Source: CAZUHK01 sp964620345
GTDB taxonomy: Bacteria > Planctomycetota > Phycisphaerae > Phycisphaerales > Zrk34
Reading direction: 5' to 3'
Assembly: GCA_964620345.1 (NCBI GenBank)
Contig: CAZUHK010000024.1
Span: 1 to 24,452, forward strand
Length of the DNA stretch: 24,452 bases
Notes under the pieces: model-generated
The model's database searches: none
Told to the model about the DNA's origin: nothing
The model's input: the letters and a program-made list of their open reading frames with translations, nothing else
Made by a program: the position numbers and the translations under genes
Shown: piece by piece, positions 6,442 through 15,602 of the stretch
How the letters are laid out: every line of letters starts with the position of its first letter
Numbering within the stretch: position 1 is the first letter of the stretch

Positions 6442-7415
6442 GTGACGTGCCGCGGCTGGTCGCGTTGATGGTGCTTTGCATGGCCCCGGCGGTCTGGGCC
6501 GACGCTGCGCCGGCGGTGGATGACCAGGCACGAGCGACGCATCGCCAAAGCGACGCGGCACCGGCCACGCCGCGGATGACGCTGCGGCAGGCCGCGGTGC
6601 TGGGCGTGGTCGAGGGCGTGACCGAGTACCTTCCGATCAGCTCGACCGGTCACCTGATCGTGACGCAGCGGATCATGGGCATCGAAGCCAGCGACGAGGC
6701 CAACGCCTACGCGATCGTGATTCAGGGCGGGGCGATCGTCGCGGTGCTGGGGTTGTACTGGCGGCGGTGCCGGCAGATGGTTCGGGGCCTGGCCGGTCGC
6801 GACCGCGAGGGGCTGGGGTTGCTGGTCAGTCTGGTCGTGGCGCTGGTGCCGGCGGTGGTGATCGCGTTGCCGACCGAGGGGTGGATCAAGCATCATCTGT
6901 TCGGCGGGGACCGCTGGGGGCTTTGGCCGACGGTCGGGGCGTGGTTCGTCGGCGGCGTGCTGATCCTCGTGGTGGCCTGGTGGCGCGCGGCCAAGGGCGC
7001 CACGCCGCGCACCGGCCGCGAGCTGATGCATCTGACCTGGAAGATGGCGCTGCTGATCGGCCTGGCGCAGTGCATCGCGATGTGGCCGGGCGTCAGCCGA
7101 TCGCTGGCGACGATCGTCGGCGGTGTGCTGGTGGGCCTGTCGCTGCCGGCCGCGGTCGAGTTCAGCTTCCTGCTGCGCGTGGTCACCCTCGGCGGGGCGA
7201 CGGTGAAAGACGCGGTCGAGTTCGGCCCGGCGATGCTCGATGCCTACGGCCCGGCACCGCTGGCCGTCGGCTTCTGCTTCGCGTTCATCGCCGCGGTCCT
7301 GGCGATCCGGTGGATGGTCGCCTACCTCAACCGCCACGGCATGCAGATCTTCGGCTACTACCGCGTGGCGATCGCGATCATCGTCGCCGCGGCGTTGCTC
7401 GCCGGTTGGTTATGA
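6438..7415 (+). CDS. uppP: Undecaprenyl-diphosphatase (UppP/BacA)
   Basis: Dephosphorylates undecaprenyl diphosphate at the outer face of the membrane, recycling the lipid carrier for peptidoglycan and other envelope polymers; overproduction gives bacitracin resistance in other bacteria. Both signatures are intact: 'EGVTEYLPISSTGH' (catalytic Glu59 and Glu63, Ser69, His72) and 'PGVSRSLATI' near residue 217 (Arg). About seven hydrophobic segments follow. At 325 residues it is longer than the usual ~270 because about 45 extra residues precede the normal start, beginning with a signal-peptide-like segment ('LVALMVLCMAPAVWADAAP'). The ATG at 6438 overlaps the previous stop by 4 bp; a start at Met47 would give the standard protein. 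Confidence 0.93.
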   Translation: MSDVPRLVALMVLCMAPAVWADAAPAVDDQARATHRQSDAAPATPRMTLRQAAVLGVVEGVTEYLPISSTGHLIVTQRIMGIEASDEANAYAIVIQGGAIVAVLGLYWRRCRQMVRGLAGRDREGLGLLVSLVVALVPAVVIALPTEGWIKHHLFGGDRWGLWPTVGAWFVGGVLILVVAWWRAAKGATPRTGRELMHLTWKMALLIGLAQCIAMWPGVSRSLATIVGGVLVGLSLPAAVEFSFLLRVVTLGGATVKDAVEFGPAMLDAYGPAPLAVGFCFAFIAAVLAIRWMVAYLNRHGMQIFGYYRVAIAIIVAAALLAGWL

Positions 7416-7425
7416 TGGGATCGCC

Positions 7426-7626
7426 ATGACACGCCTGCTCGCGATCATCACGTTGCTCGCCCTCGCCGGCTGCGGCACGCTCAACGAACCGGGCGTGAAG
7501 GATCGGCTTTTTAACCTGATCGATTACTCCAGCCCCGACGACCTGGGCCCTGCGTATTACGCCGACGAGCACTACGCCGGCGACAACCCGGCGCGGGAGA
7601 TTCACGAGCAACTGCGGGCGAGATAG
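7426..7626 (+). CDS. Small lipoprotein of unknown function
   Basis: Sixty-six residues. The N-terminus is a lipoprotein signal peptide: 'MTRLLAIITLLALAGC' with a lipobox LAGC and the modified Cys at position 16. The mature part is only ~50 residues, acidic and Tyr-rich in the middle ('DDLGPAYYADEHYAG'). It starts 10 bases after the uppP stop on the same strand, so it is likely the last gene of that operon and would be anchored in the envelope. I know no family for it. The start is well defined because the signal peptide begins at the ATG. Confidence 0.7.
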   Translation: MTRLLAIITLLALAGCGTLNEPGVKDRLFNLIDYSSPDDLGPAYYADEHYAGDNPAREIHEQLRAR

Positions 7627-7660
7627 CTGACCTCGCGCGGCAGCGGCGAAACGGATTGTT

Positions 7661-7689
7661 TTGATCGGCGAATTGGCGGGGGCTACCAT
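7661..7689 (+). promoter_or_regulatory. Putative promoter of the queuosine-precursor transporter gene
   Basis: TTGATC (7661-7666), 17-bp spacer, TACCAT (7684-7689). The predicted start falls on or next to the ATG at 7696, so the mRNA would be leaderless; no ribosome binding site is visible before this ATG. Confidence 0.4.
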
Positions 7690-7695
7690 CGCGTC

Positions 7696-8481
7696 ATGTC
7701 GGGTCCGGCAACAGTGACGATCGACCCCAAACTCCACGAGCGGCGGGAGCGGGTGTTCCTCGTGCTCGCCGGGCTGTTCCTGGGCACGCTGGCGATGCTC
7801 AACATTTTGGGCATCAGCCGCTTCATCGTGCTTGCCTCGGTCACCGATGGCGATTGGTCGTGGGGGCAGTGGGGCGAGATCAGCTTTGCCGTCGCGGTGG
7901 GGGTCTTGCCGTATCCGCTGACGTTCATGTGCACCGACCTGATCAGCGAGTTCTACGGCCGGCGTCGTGCGAACTTCGTGGTGTTCGTCGGTCTGTTGAT
8001 CAACCTGTGGGTCGTGGCGATCATGTGGCTGGGCGGCGTGTTGCCCGGCGGCGGGCCGGCCGAAGAGGCCTTCTTCACCATCCGCAAGCTGACCTTTGGT
8101 GCGGTCGCGGCGTCGATGATCGCCTACCTCGTGGCCCAATTCGTCGACGTGCAGGTCTTCCACTTCTGGAAGTGGCTGACCGGTGGCAAACAACTTTGGC
8201 TTCGGAACAACGGCTCGACGCTGATCAGCCAGTTCGTCGACACCTTCGCGGTGATCACGATCACCCATTTTTACGCCCACGCTTTGCCGGTGGACGAGTC
8301 CGAGGCGATCTGGCCGCAGTTGTGGCTGTTTATCGGGACGGGCTATGCGTTCAAGGTGGCCGTGGCGCTGGCGGATACCGGGCCGATCTATTTGGCCGTA
8401 CACTGGTTGAGTCGGTACTTGAAGATCGACCCGCGTCGCGAGCACGCGGCGGACGTGGAGGAAACGAAGGGGCAAGGGTGA
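7696..8481 (+). CDS. Queuosine precursor transporter, YhhQ/VUT family
   Basis: A 261-residue membrane protein with about six to seven hydrophobic segments. It carries the family signature 'CTDLISEFYGRRRANFVVFVG' near residues 76-96, plus the conserved later part 'STLISQFVDTFAVITITHFY' and a C-terminus ending in 'YLAVHWLSRYLKID'. YhhQ proteins import 7-cyano-7-deazaguanine (preQ0) or related bases for queuosine modification of tRNA. No queuosine biosynthesis or Tgt gene is in the window, and no preQ1 riboswitch is visible upstream. It is transcribed separately from the uppP group by a promoter at 7661-7689. The ATG at 7696 is the first in frame after the intergenic region. Confidence 0.88.
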   Translation: MSGPATVTIDPKLHERRERVFLVLAGLFLGTLAMLNILGISRFIVLASVTDGDWSWGQWGEISFAVAVGVLPYPLTFMCTDLISEFYGRRRANFVVFVGLLINLWVVAIMWLGGVLPGGGPAEEAFFTIRKLTFGAVAASMIAYLVAQFVDVQVFHFWKWLTGGKQLWLRNNGSTLISQFVDTFAVITITHFYAHALPVDESEAIWPQLWLFIGTGYAFKVAVALADTGPIYLAVHWLSRYLKIDPRREHAADVEETKGQG

Positions 8482-8657
8482 GGAACCAAGGGCGCGGGCG
8501 ATCGGAATCTTTTTTCGTCCTTGAGCCCTTTGGCCTTGCCTCGGCCTCCTGCAAACGCCGCAGGCGGGCATTCCCGGGGTTAAACGGGCGTTGGTTAAGT
8601 GAATTTTTGCTGGAACTGGCCTTGGCCGATGACCGCAACAAGCCCGAGGCGACGTCT

Positions 8658-8663
8658 AAGGAG
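8658..8663 (+). promoter_or_regulatory. Ribosome binding site of the ECF sigma factor gene
   Basis: AAGGAG, 6 bases before the ATG at 8670. It settles the start, since the frame is open for hundreds of bases upstream through the transporter gene. Confidence 0.75.
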
Positions 8664-8669
8664 ATAGAT

Positions 8670-9254
8670 ATGGCCATACCCCTGCCTCAGGAAGTAGACC
8701 AGGATCAGGATCTGATGGCGGCGATTCAGGCCGGCGACGGCGACGCCCTGGCGGACCTGATCCAGCGGAACGAGCGCTGGGTGCGCGGCGTGGTGTATGC
8801 CGCGATCAGCGACCCCAACGTGCTCGATGATGTGATGCAGAAGGTCTGGCTGAGCGTCTGGCAGCGGGCGCACACGCTGGAAGACGTGCGGCGCTGGCGG
8901 CACTGGATTTACCGGATGGCGCGGAATGCGGCCATCGATTTTGGCCGAAAGAAGAAGCGCCGCAGGAATCTGTGGCAACGGCTGACGCACGAAACGCTCG
9001 GCCGTGGCGGTCCCGGCGGCGAGCCGGAGCCGGTGAAGAACCTGGCCGTCCGGGAAGAGCACCAGCGGGTGCTCGCGGCGGTGCAGGCGATGCCGGCGAT
9101 TTACAAGGAGCCGTTTGTGCTCCGCCACCTCGAAGGGTGGTCGTACAAACGAATCGCCCAGACGCTCGAGCTGCCCGTGGACACCGTGGGCACGCGACTG
9201 GTCCGGGCACGCAGGTTGCTTCAGGACACGTTGACCGCGGCTACCCAACAGTAA
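8670..9254 (+). CDS. ECF-type RNA polymerase sigma factor
   Basis: A 194-residue protein, the normal ECF size. Region 2 covers about residues 20-95 ('DLIQRNERWVRGVVYAAI', 'DDVMQKVWLSVWQRAHTLED', 'WRHWIYRMARNAAIDFGRKK') and region 4 about 135-187 ('AMPAIYKEPFVLRHLEGWSY', 'IAQTLELPVDTVGTRLVRAR'). It would direct RNA polymerase to stress or envelope-response promoters. The gene heads a three-gene set with a membrane anti-sigma protein and a secreted PDZ protein, the typical layout for a membrane-signalled sigma factor. A strong ribosome binding site (8658-8663) fixes the start. A GGAACT hexamer lies at about 8611, but I could not pair it with a matching -10, so autoregulation is only a possibility. 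Confidence 0.92.
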   Translation: MAIPLPQEVDQDQDLMAAIQAGDGDALADLIQRNERWVRGVVYAAISDPNVLDDVMQKVWLSVWQRAHTLEDVRRWRHWIYRMARNAAIDFGRKKKRRRNLWQRLTHETLGRGGPGGEPEPVKNLAVREEHQRVLAAVQAMPAIYKEPFVLRHLEGWSYKRIAQTLELPVDTVGTRLVRARRLLQDTLTAATQQ

Positions 9255-9269
9255 AGGCAAGACACGACG

Positions 9270-9944
9270 ATGAGCGCGATAGACAGCCAACTCGAACGCC
9301 GCATCAGCGAGCACCTCGACGGTCAGCTCGTCGGCCCGCAACAGGCCGACCTGTTCCGCGAGTTGCTGCGTGACCCCAAGGCGCGGCGGGTGATGGACGA
9401 CTACGCGGCCAACGACAAGCTGGTCAACGAAGCGCTGCGGGCGGCGCTGCACACGCCCAGCCGCACGGTCGACGTGCAGAACCTGCCGCGACACGAACCG
9501 CGCCGCGGGCCGTGGAAGCGCGTGCTGGCGACCGCGGCGATGATCGCCCTGGCCGCGGGGGCGTGGATGGTGCTCACGCGGATCGATCCGAGTGCCCCGG
9601 CCATCGAGCCGAAGGTGGCCGACAACACCAGTCAGCCCGACACGAACCGGGGCCGTGAAGTGGACCGTGCCGGCGGCGAGCCGGAGGTCAACCTCGACCG
9701 GCTGCTGGCCGACCTGCCCGACGACGACGTGCAGCCCTGGTGGCGGCAGTCGGCCGACCCGGTCGCCGACGACCAGTTGGTGGATACCGTGGTCGGCAGG
9801 CCGGTCGTCCACCACGTCTCCCACGCGCAGCTCAACTCGCAGCAGCAGGTGCTGGGCGTGGTCGATCCGTCGACCGACACCGTCTACTGGCTGGAGATGC
9901 GCAACGACACGACCGCGATGGGCTCGAGCGTGAGCGAGCTTTGA
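9270..9944 (+). CDS. Putative membrane-anchored anti-sigma factor
   Basis: A 224-residue protein following the ECF sigma gene by 15 bp. The N-terminal ~70 residues resemble the helical cytoplasmic domain of anti-sigma factors ('LERRISEHLDGQLVGPQQAD', then 'ELLRDPKARRVMDDY'). They contain no Cys, so this is not the zinc-binding ZAS type. One membrane segment lies near residues 87-104 ('VLATAAMIALAAGAWMVL'). The remaining ~115 residues would be outside the cytoplasm and are acidic, ending in 'STDTVYWLEMR', a pattern seen after the membrane helix of several planctomycete anti-sigma proteins. The role is inferred mainly from gene order and topology; binding to the adjacent sigma factor is expected but not shown. 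Confidence 0.7.
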   Translation: MSAIDSQLERRISEHLDGQLVGPQQADLFRELLRDPKARRVMDDYAANDKLVNEALRAALHTPSRTVDVQNLPRHEPRRGPWKRVLATAAMIALAAGAWMVLTRIDPSAPAIEPKVADNTSQPDTNRGREVDRAGGEPEVNLDRLLADLPDDDVQPWWRQSADPVADDQLVDTVVGRPVVHHVSHAQLNSQQQVLGVVDPSTDTVYWLEMRNDTTAMGSSVSEL

Positions 9945-9954
9945 TGGACCGACG

Positions 9955-11229
9955 ATGAGCCACTTGATCCGCCCATTCCAGATCGCGCTGCTGGCGCTGT
10001 GCGTGCCGGCGATGCTCGGCGTGCCCGCCGCGGCGCAGGACGAGCCGGCGCCCCAGCCGCCGACGGCGTGGATGGGCATCCGCATCACGCCGGTGCCCGA
10101 GGCGCTGGCCGCGCACCTGCCGCTGGGCCGGACCGACCAGCGGCCGGACGTGGGCGTGATGGTGCTCAACGTCGTGGCCGACGGCCCGGCGGACAAGGCC
10201 GGGCTCAAGCAGTACGACGTGATCATCGCCTTGGGTGACGAGCCCACGACCGATCAGATGGGCCGCTTCGTCCGCAACCTCGGCAAGTATCGCCCCGGCG
10301 AAAAGGTGCGGCTGACCGTGGTGCGCGGCGCGCGACGGGTGAACCTGAGCATCACGATGGCCAAGGCCAAGCCGGCCCTCAAGACGCGCTACACCTACCG
10401 CTACCCCGAGCAGCCCGAAGGCGTGTACGCCGAGCGGCACGATTTCCGTGGCGCGATCGTCACCCGCGGGGACACCGGCTGGCAGTGGCAGGACTTCCGC
10501 GAGGCCGACCCGGCCCTGTTCGCCGACCTGCCGGCCGACGTGCGCGAGCGCATCATGCAGCGGTTCGGCCCGATCGCCCCGGTCGATCGCACGATGGTCA
10601 GGCAGGGCGGGCGCACGATCGAGATGATCGACCACAACGACGGCCGCGTCACCGTGCGCACCAGCGCCCGCGACGAGCAGGGCGTCGAGCAGATCGCCGC
10701 GCGCACCTACGCCAGTCTCGAAGCGCTGCAGCGGTCGGACCCCGAGGCGCACAAGCTGCACCAGCGCATCGCCGCCGACCCGACGCTCGCCCCGCCGGTC
10801 CGCACCCCCGGGGACAACGACAATGACGACGACGGCGTGGCCATGGCCAGCCGCGGCGACACTGACACCGATGCCGACCCCGAGCGAGTCGCCCGCATCC
10901 TCGAAGACGCCCAGGCCTACCAGGATCAGATCCGCGCGTACGAGAAGTTTCTCGAGCAGTACACCGAGTACCTGCGGCGGAAGGTCGACGACCCCGACTC
11001 GGTCGGCCAGGCCGTGCCCGACCGGTGGAAGCGGATGCTCGACCAGGCCGGCGACCGCCTGCCGCCCCAGCGTGAGTTCAAGGTTCACGAAGACGGCCGC
11101 ATCGACGTGCGCCTCCGCCGGGCTCAAGGCGATCTGATCATTTCCTTCCGCGGCGAAGACGAGCTGGCCCAGCAGTACCCCAAGCTGCACGCGCACTATC
11201 GCAACCTCGTCGAAGCCGGTGACGAGTAA
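9955..11229 (+). CDS. Secreted PDZ-domain protein
   Basis: A 424-residue protein with a signal peptide ('IALLALCVPAMLGVPAAAQD', cleavage near residue 29). A PDZ domain spans about residues 38-140: 'WMGIRITPVPEAL', 'GVMVLNVVADGPADKAGLKQ', 'YDVIIALGDEPTT', 'GEKVRLTVVRGAR'. There is no trypsin-like or site-2 protease domain, so it is not DegP or RseP itself. The C-terminal third is charged and partly coiled-coil ('QIRAYEKFLEQYTEYLRRKV'). It starts 10 bases after the anti-sigma stop and is the third gene of that operon. By analogy with envelope stress circuits it may sense exposed C-termini in the periplasm, but that is inference. No partner protease is in the window. Confidence 0.82.
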   Translation: MSHLIRPFQIALLALCVPAMLGVPAAAQDEPAPQPPTAWMGIRITPVPEALAAHLPLGRTDQRPDVGVMVLNVVADGPADKAGLKQYDVIIALGDEPTTDQMGRFVRNLGKYRPGEKVRLTVVRGARRVNLSITMAKAKPALKTRYTYRYPEQPEGVYAERHDFRGAIVTRGDTGWQWQDFREADPALFADLPADVRERIMQRFGPIAPVDRTMVRQGGRTIEMIDHNDGRVTVRTSARDEQGVEQIAARTYASLEALQRSDPEAHKLHQRIAADPTLAPPVRTPGDNDNDDDGVAMASRGDTDTDADPERVARILEDAQAYQDQIRAYEKFLEQYTEYLRRKVDDPDSVGQAVPDRWKRMLDQAGDRLPPQREFKVHEDGRIDVRLRRAQGDLIISFRGEDELAQQYPKLHAHYRNLVEAGDE

Positions 11230-11332
11230 GCCCCCTCGACCTTCCAGTATGACCGCGGCGGCCCCGGCATCTCCGTGCCCGGCTGCGGTGGGTCGGTCCC
11301 GTGGCGAGCGAGCGCCGATCGGTCCGGGGGTT

Positions 11333-11338
11333 TATACT
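11333..11338 (+). promoter_or_regulatory. Possible -10 box of the cardiolipin synthase gene
   Basis: TATACT, 16 bases before the chosen ATG at 11355. It argues against the alternative GTG start at 11301. No convincing -35 is visible. Confidence 0.4.
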
Positions 11339-11354
11339 GACCGACGGGGTAAGC

Positions 11355-12779
<1,425 letters not shown>

Positions 12780-15602
12780 TTATGGCTTGCGCCCCGTACG
12801 CCCGCGGGCGCGGTCTCGCGCCTGCTGCATCGCGTCGAACACCGACCGCGTCGCCTCGGGCTTCCCGGTCGACGCTGGCGCATCGTCTTCCGCCGCTTGC
12901 GGCTTCGCGCTCTTTTCCGGCGCCGGCCGCGCTACCCCGCGCCCCCCGGCCCCCCCGCGCCGCGTCGCCTCGGCCTCATCCGCGGCCGTTTCCTCCGCCG
13001 CCACCCGTTGCCGCCGCTGCCGCAGCTCGCGCCGCCGGCCGACCGACAGCAGCCCGCTGCGCCGCTCGAACACCTCCAGCAGGAACACCATCACCGCCCC
13101 CAGCAGCAGCCATGGGCTTAAGTCGATCAGCCGCGGCTGGCGCGGCAGGGCAGCCCAGATGTCCTCGACCGTGTCGCGTGCCCTCCCGCCGGTCGCGCGC
13201 GACATCGCCCCAAGCGTTGCCCGGCCGCGATCGTCGCCCACCGGCGCGAACTCCGGCGAGTACGCGAGGGTCACCGGCGGCTGGGCGACGGTGCGGTCGT
13301 CCAACGCCACCGCCGCGATCGCCGTCTCATCACCCCGCAACTCGAAGTCCATCGCCAGCGTGTCCGCGTCGACCCAGCGCATCGGTTTGGGCGCATCGCC
13401 GACCGGCGGCTGATTGGGCGCGCCACGCAGCACGCGCAGCTCCGGCGTGCGCCGCAGCGCCTCGCCCTGCCGCCGCGCGTCCAGGTGCAACCGCACCGTC
13501 ACCCGCCCGTCGTTCTGCTGCTGCGTAATCACCGCGCCGCCGGGCAGGCGCTGGTCGTCGCCGGCGGTGTAGCGCACCAGCGAGGCGAACATCTCGCCCA
13601 CGTCCGCCCACTGCCCGATCGGGCCGGTGTGTTCGCCATCGGCCTCGCCGGTGTACGCCACGGCCCGGCCCGTGCCCGCCTGCCACCAGGCGATCAGCGG
13701 CGCGTCGTACTGGTCCTGCGTGATCGCCGCGGCGTTGGCCCGCGGCTTGAGGTACGTCAGGTTGTACCCGCCGACCATCTGCCGCGGGGCGAACGCCCGG
13801 CCGGTCAGCGCCGTCAGCCCGCCGGTGAGGCGCACCTCGGTCGGCTCGTCGATAAACGTGTTGCGCGCCACGACGAACGTGTCCTGCGCGAACAGCCGCG
13901 GCAGTTGCTTGGCGTCTTCGTTGAAGATCGCGCGCCCGTTGCCGCGCCGCGCGATGTCGCGCAGCAGGTCGGCGTCGACGTCGGTCGGCTTGCCCAGGCC
14001 GATCACGCTGAACGTCACGCCCGCGGCCGCCGCGGCGTCGACCAGTTTGGCGTAGTCGCCCGGCTGCTCGCTGTCCTGGGCGTCGGAGAACAGCACGATG
14101 TGCCGCGTACCCGCCTGCGCGCCGTTGATCATCGCCACCGCGTGCTTGAGCGCTTCGTACACGAAGATGCCCCCGCCCATCGACTGGATGCGCCGGATCT
14201 TGCTGTTGATCGCCGCCTTGTTCGCCGCGGTCTGCAGATCGACGATCTTGTGCGCCGACGAATCCACCGCCCACACGCCGATCTCGTCCATCGGCGAAAG
14301 CAGCTCGACGACCTGGGCCGCGCCGGCGTTGGCCAGGTCCATCTTCGTCTTGCCGCCGGTCACGCCCGCGCTCATCGAGCCCGAGCGGTCCATCGTGATC
14401 ACGATCGCCAGCGACAGCTTGCGGTGCTCCCGCCGCAGTTCCATCGACACCGGCAGCACCGCCTCGATTGGGCTTTCGAAGTAGCCGCCCGGGCCGTAGC
14501 TGGTCTGCCCGCCGGTCATCATCACCCCCGCGCCGGTCTGCCTGACCCACTGTTCGAGGTTGGCCATGCCCGCCTCACCGATGCGCTGCCAGGTGACGTT
14601 TTCGATCAGCACGGCGCTGTAGCCGGCCAGCGTCGCCAGCGACCAGTCGCGCGCCGCGCCGCCGCCGCCATCCAATTCGAGGTCGATCTTCGCGTCGCGC
14701 AGCAGTCGCGCGAGCTGTGAGTTGGCGGCCGGCGCCAGGTGCAGCACGGGCTTCTTGCCGTCGATGCCCACCAGCAGGCGCGCGGTGTTGTTCTCGGGCA
14801 CCGGGTCGTCCGCATCGGCCCCGATGCGCAGGCGGTAGTTGTGCACGCCGGGCGCCGCGGCGCGATCGCGGAACACCAGGCGATTGGCCCCGGCATCGAC
14901 GCGCCGTGTGCCGCGGGCGATCACGGTGTTGCCGCGCAGCAGTTCGTAGGCAATCTGCTGCGCGACCGGCGCCCGCACCCAGGCGGTGAGGGTGTACCCC
15001 TCGCCGGGCGCGACGCGGGGCGGGGCGTCGACACGGGCGATGGCCACGTCGCGCGTGGTCGGCCGCTCCAGCAGGCGGTGGTCGATCGCCACGCCCCGGC
15101 CCATCGCCCGGGCCGCGACGGCCGCGGGGTCCGCCCCGGTCCACCGGCCGTCGCCGATGACGAGCACGCGGCCCGGCGCCTCGGGGTCGATCAGCGCCAG
15201 CGCCCGTTCCATCGCGTCGTGATAGTTCGAGGCGTCCGGCCCCACGGCGGCGGTGAGCGAGCCGAACTGCCCGCCCGGCACCATCTCCACCGCGCTGGAC
15301 CGGCCGAACGCCAGCACCGCCAGCCGATCGTCCGTGCCCTTGGCGCGCTCGAGCAGTTGGATCAGCTCGGTCGCGCGTTCATCGGCGTCGACGGGCATCG
15401 ACAGCGAGCGGTCGACCATCACCACGACCGTGCCGGCCCGGCTGGGCAGGCGCACGGCCAGCCCCGCCAGCGCGCCCAGCACCGCCAGCAGCGCCACGGC
15501 GCGCATCACGGTCAACAGGCGCGTGGGCAGGCGCCAGTACCACAGCGCCGCGGCCAGGGGCACTACCAGCAGCAGCCATGCCGGGTCGCGCAGGCCGATC
15601 AT
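12780..15602 (-). CDS. Membrane protein with two von Willebrand factor A domains and a GATase-like domain
   Basis: A 940-residue protein and the last gene of the eight-gene operon. Order: two N-terminal membrane segments (about residues 9-23 and 33-50); a first VWA domain with MIDAS motif DRSLS (64-68); a beta-rich region; a glutamine-amidotransferase-like segment about 300-390 ('AGYSAVLIENVTW', 'LEQWVRQTGAGVMMTGGQTS'); a second VWA domain with MIDAS DRSGS (405-409) and 'RHIVLFSDAQDSEQPGDYA'; and a C-terminal membrane segment ('LSPWLLLGAVMVFLLEVFE') followed by a charged tail of ~90 residues. Both MIDAS sites look able to bind metal. This resembles BatA-type membrane VWA proteins, widely found with MoxR ATPases. 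Its ATG overlaps the previous gene (ATGA). Role in protein assembly or envelope remodelling is inference. Confidence 0.88.
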   Translation of the reverse strand: MIGLRDPAWLLLVVPLAAALWYWRLPTRLLTVMRAVALLAVLGALAGLAVRLPSRAGTVVVMVDRSLSMPVDADERATELIQLLERAKGTDDRLAVLAFGRSSAVEMVPGGQFGSLTAAVGPDASNYHDAMERALALIDPEAPGRVLVIGDGRWTGADPAAVAARAMGRGVAIDHRLLERPTTRDVAIARVDAPPRVAPGEGYTLTAWVRAPVAQQIAYELLRGNTVIARGTRRVDAGANRLVFRDRAAAPGVHNYRLRIGADADDPVPENNTARLLVGIDGKKPVLHLAPAANSQLARLLRDAKIDLELDGGGGAARDWSLATLAGYSAVLIENVTWQRIGEAGMANLEQWVRQTGAGVMMTGGQTSYGPGGYFESPIEAVLPVSMELRREHRKLSLAIVITMDRSGSMSAGVTGGKTKMDLANAGAAQVVELLSPMDEIGVWAVDSSAHKIVDLQTAANKAAINSKIRRIQSMGGGIFVYEALKHAVAMINGAQAGTRHIVLFSDAQDSEQPGDYAKLVDAAAAAGVTFSVIGLGKPTDVDADLLRDIARRGNGRAIFNEDAKQLPRLFAQDTFVVARNTFIDEPTEVRLTGGLTALTGRAFAPRQMVGGYNLTYLKPRANAAAITQDQYDAPLIAWWQAGTGRAVAYTGEADGEHTGPIGQWADVGEMFASLVRYTAGDDQRLPGGAVITQQQNDGRVTVRLHLDARRQGEALRRTPELRVLRGAPNQPPVGDAPKPMRWVDADTLAMDFELRGDETAIAAVALDDRTVAQPPVTLAYSPEFAPVGDDRGRATLGAMSRATGGRARDTVEDIWAALPRQPRLIDLSPWLLLGAVMVFLLEVFERRSGLLSVGRRRELRQRRQRVAAEETAADEAEATRRGGAGGRGVARPAPEKSAKPQAAEDDAPASTGKPEATRSVFDAMQQARDRARGRTGRKP

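Noticed and set aside
11301..11354. GTG start for cardiolipin synthase, adding 18 residues
   Set aside because: The added residues are charged and a TATACT box lies within them, so the ATG at 11355 is preferred.
13485..14720. 411-codon + strand frame antisense to the double-VWA gene
   Set aside because: Shadow frame; the minus-strand protein has two MIDAS motifs and membrane segments.
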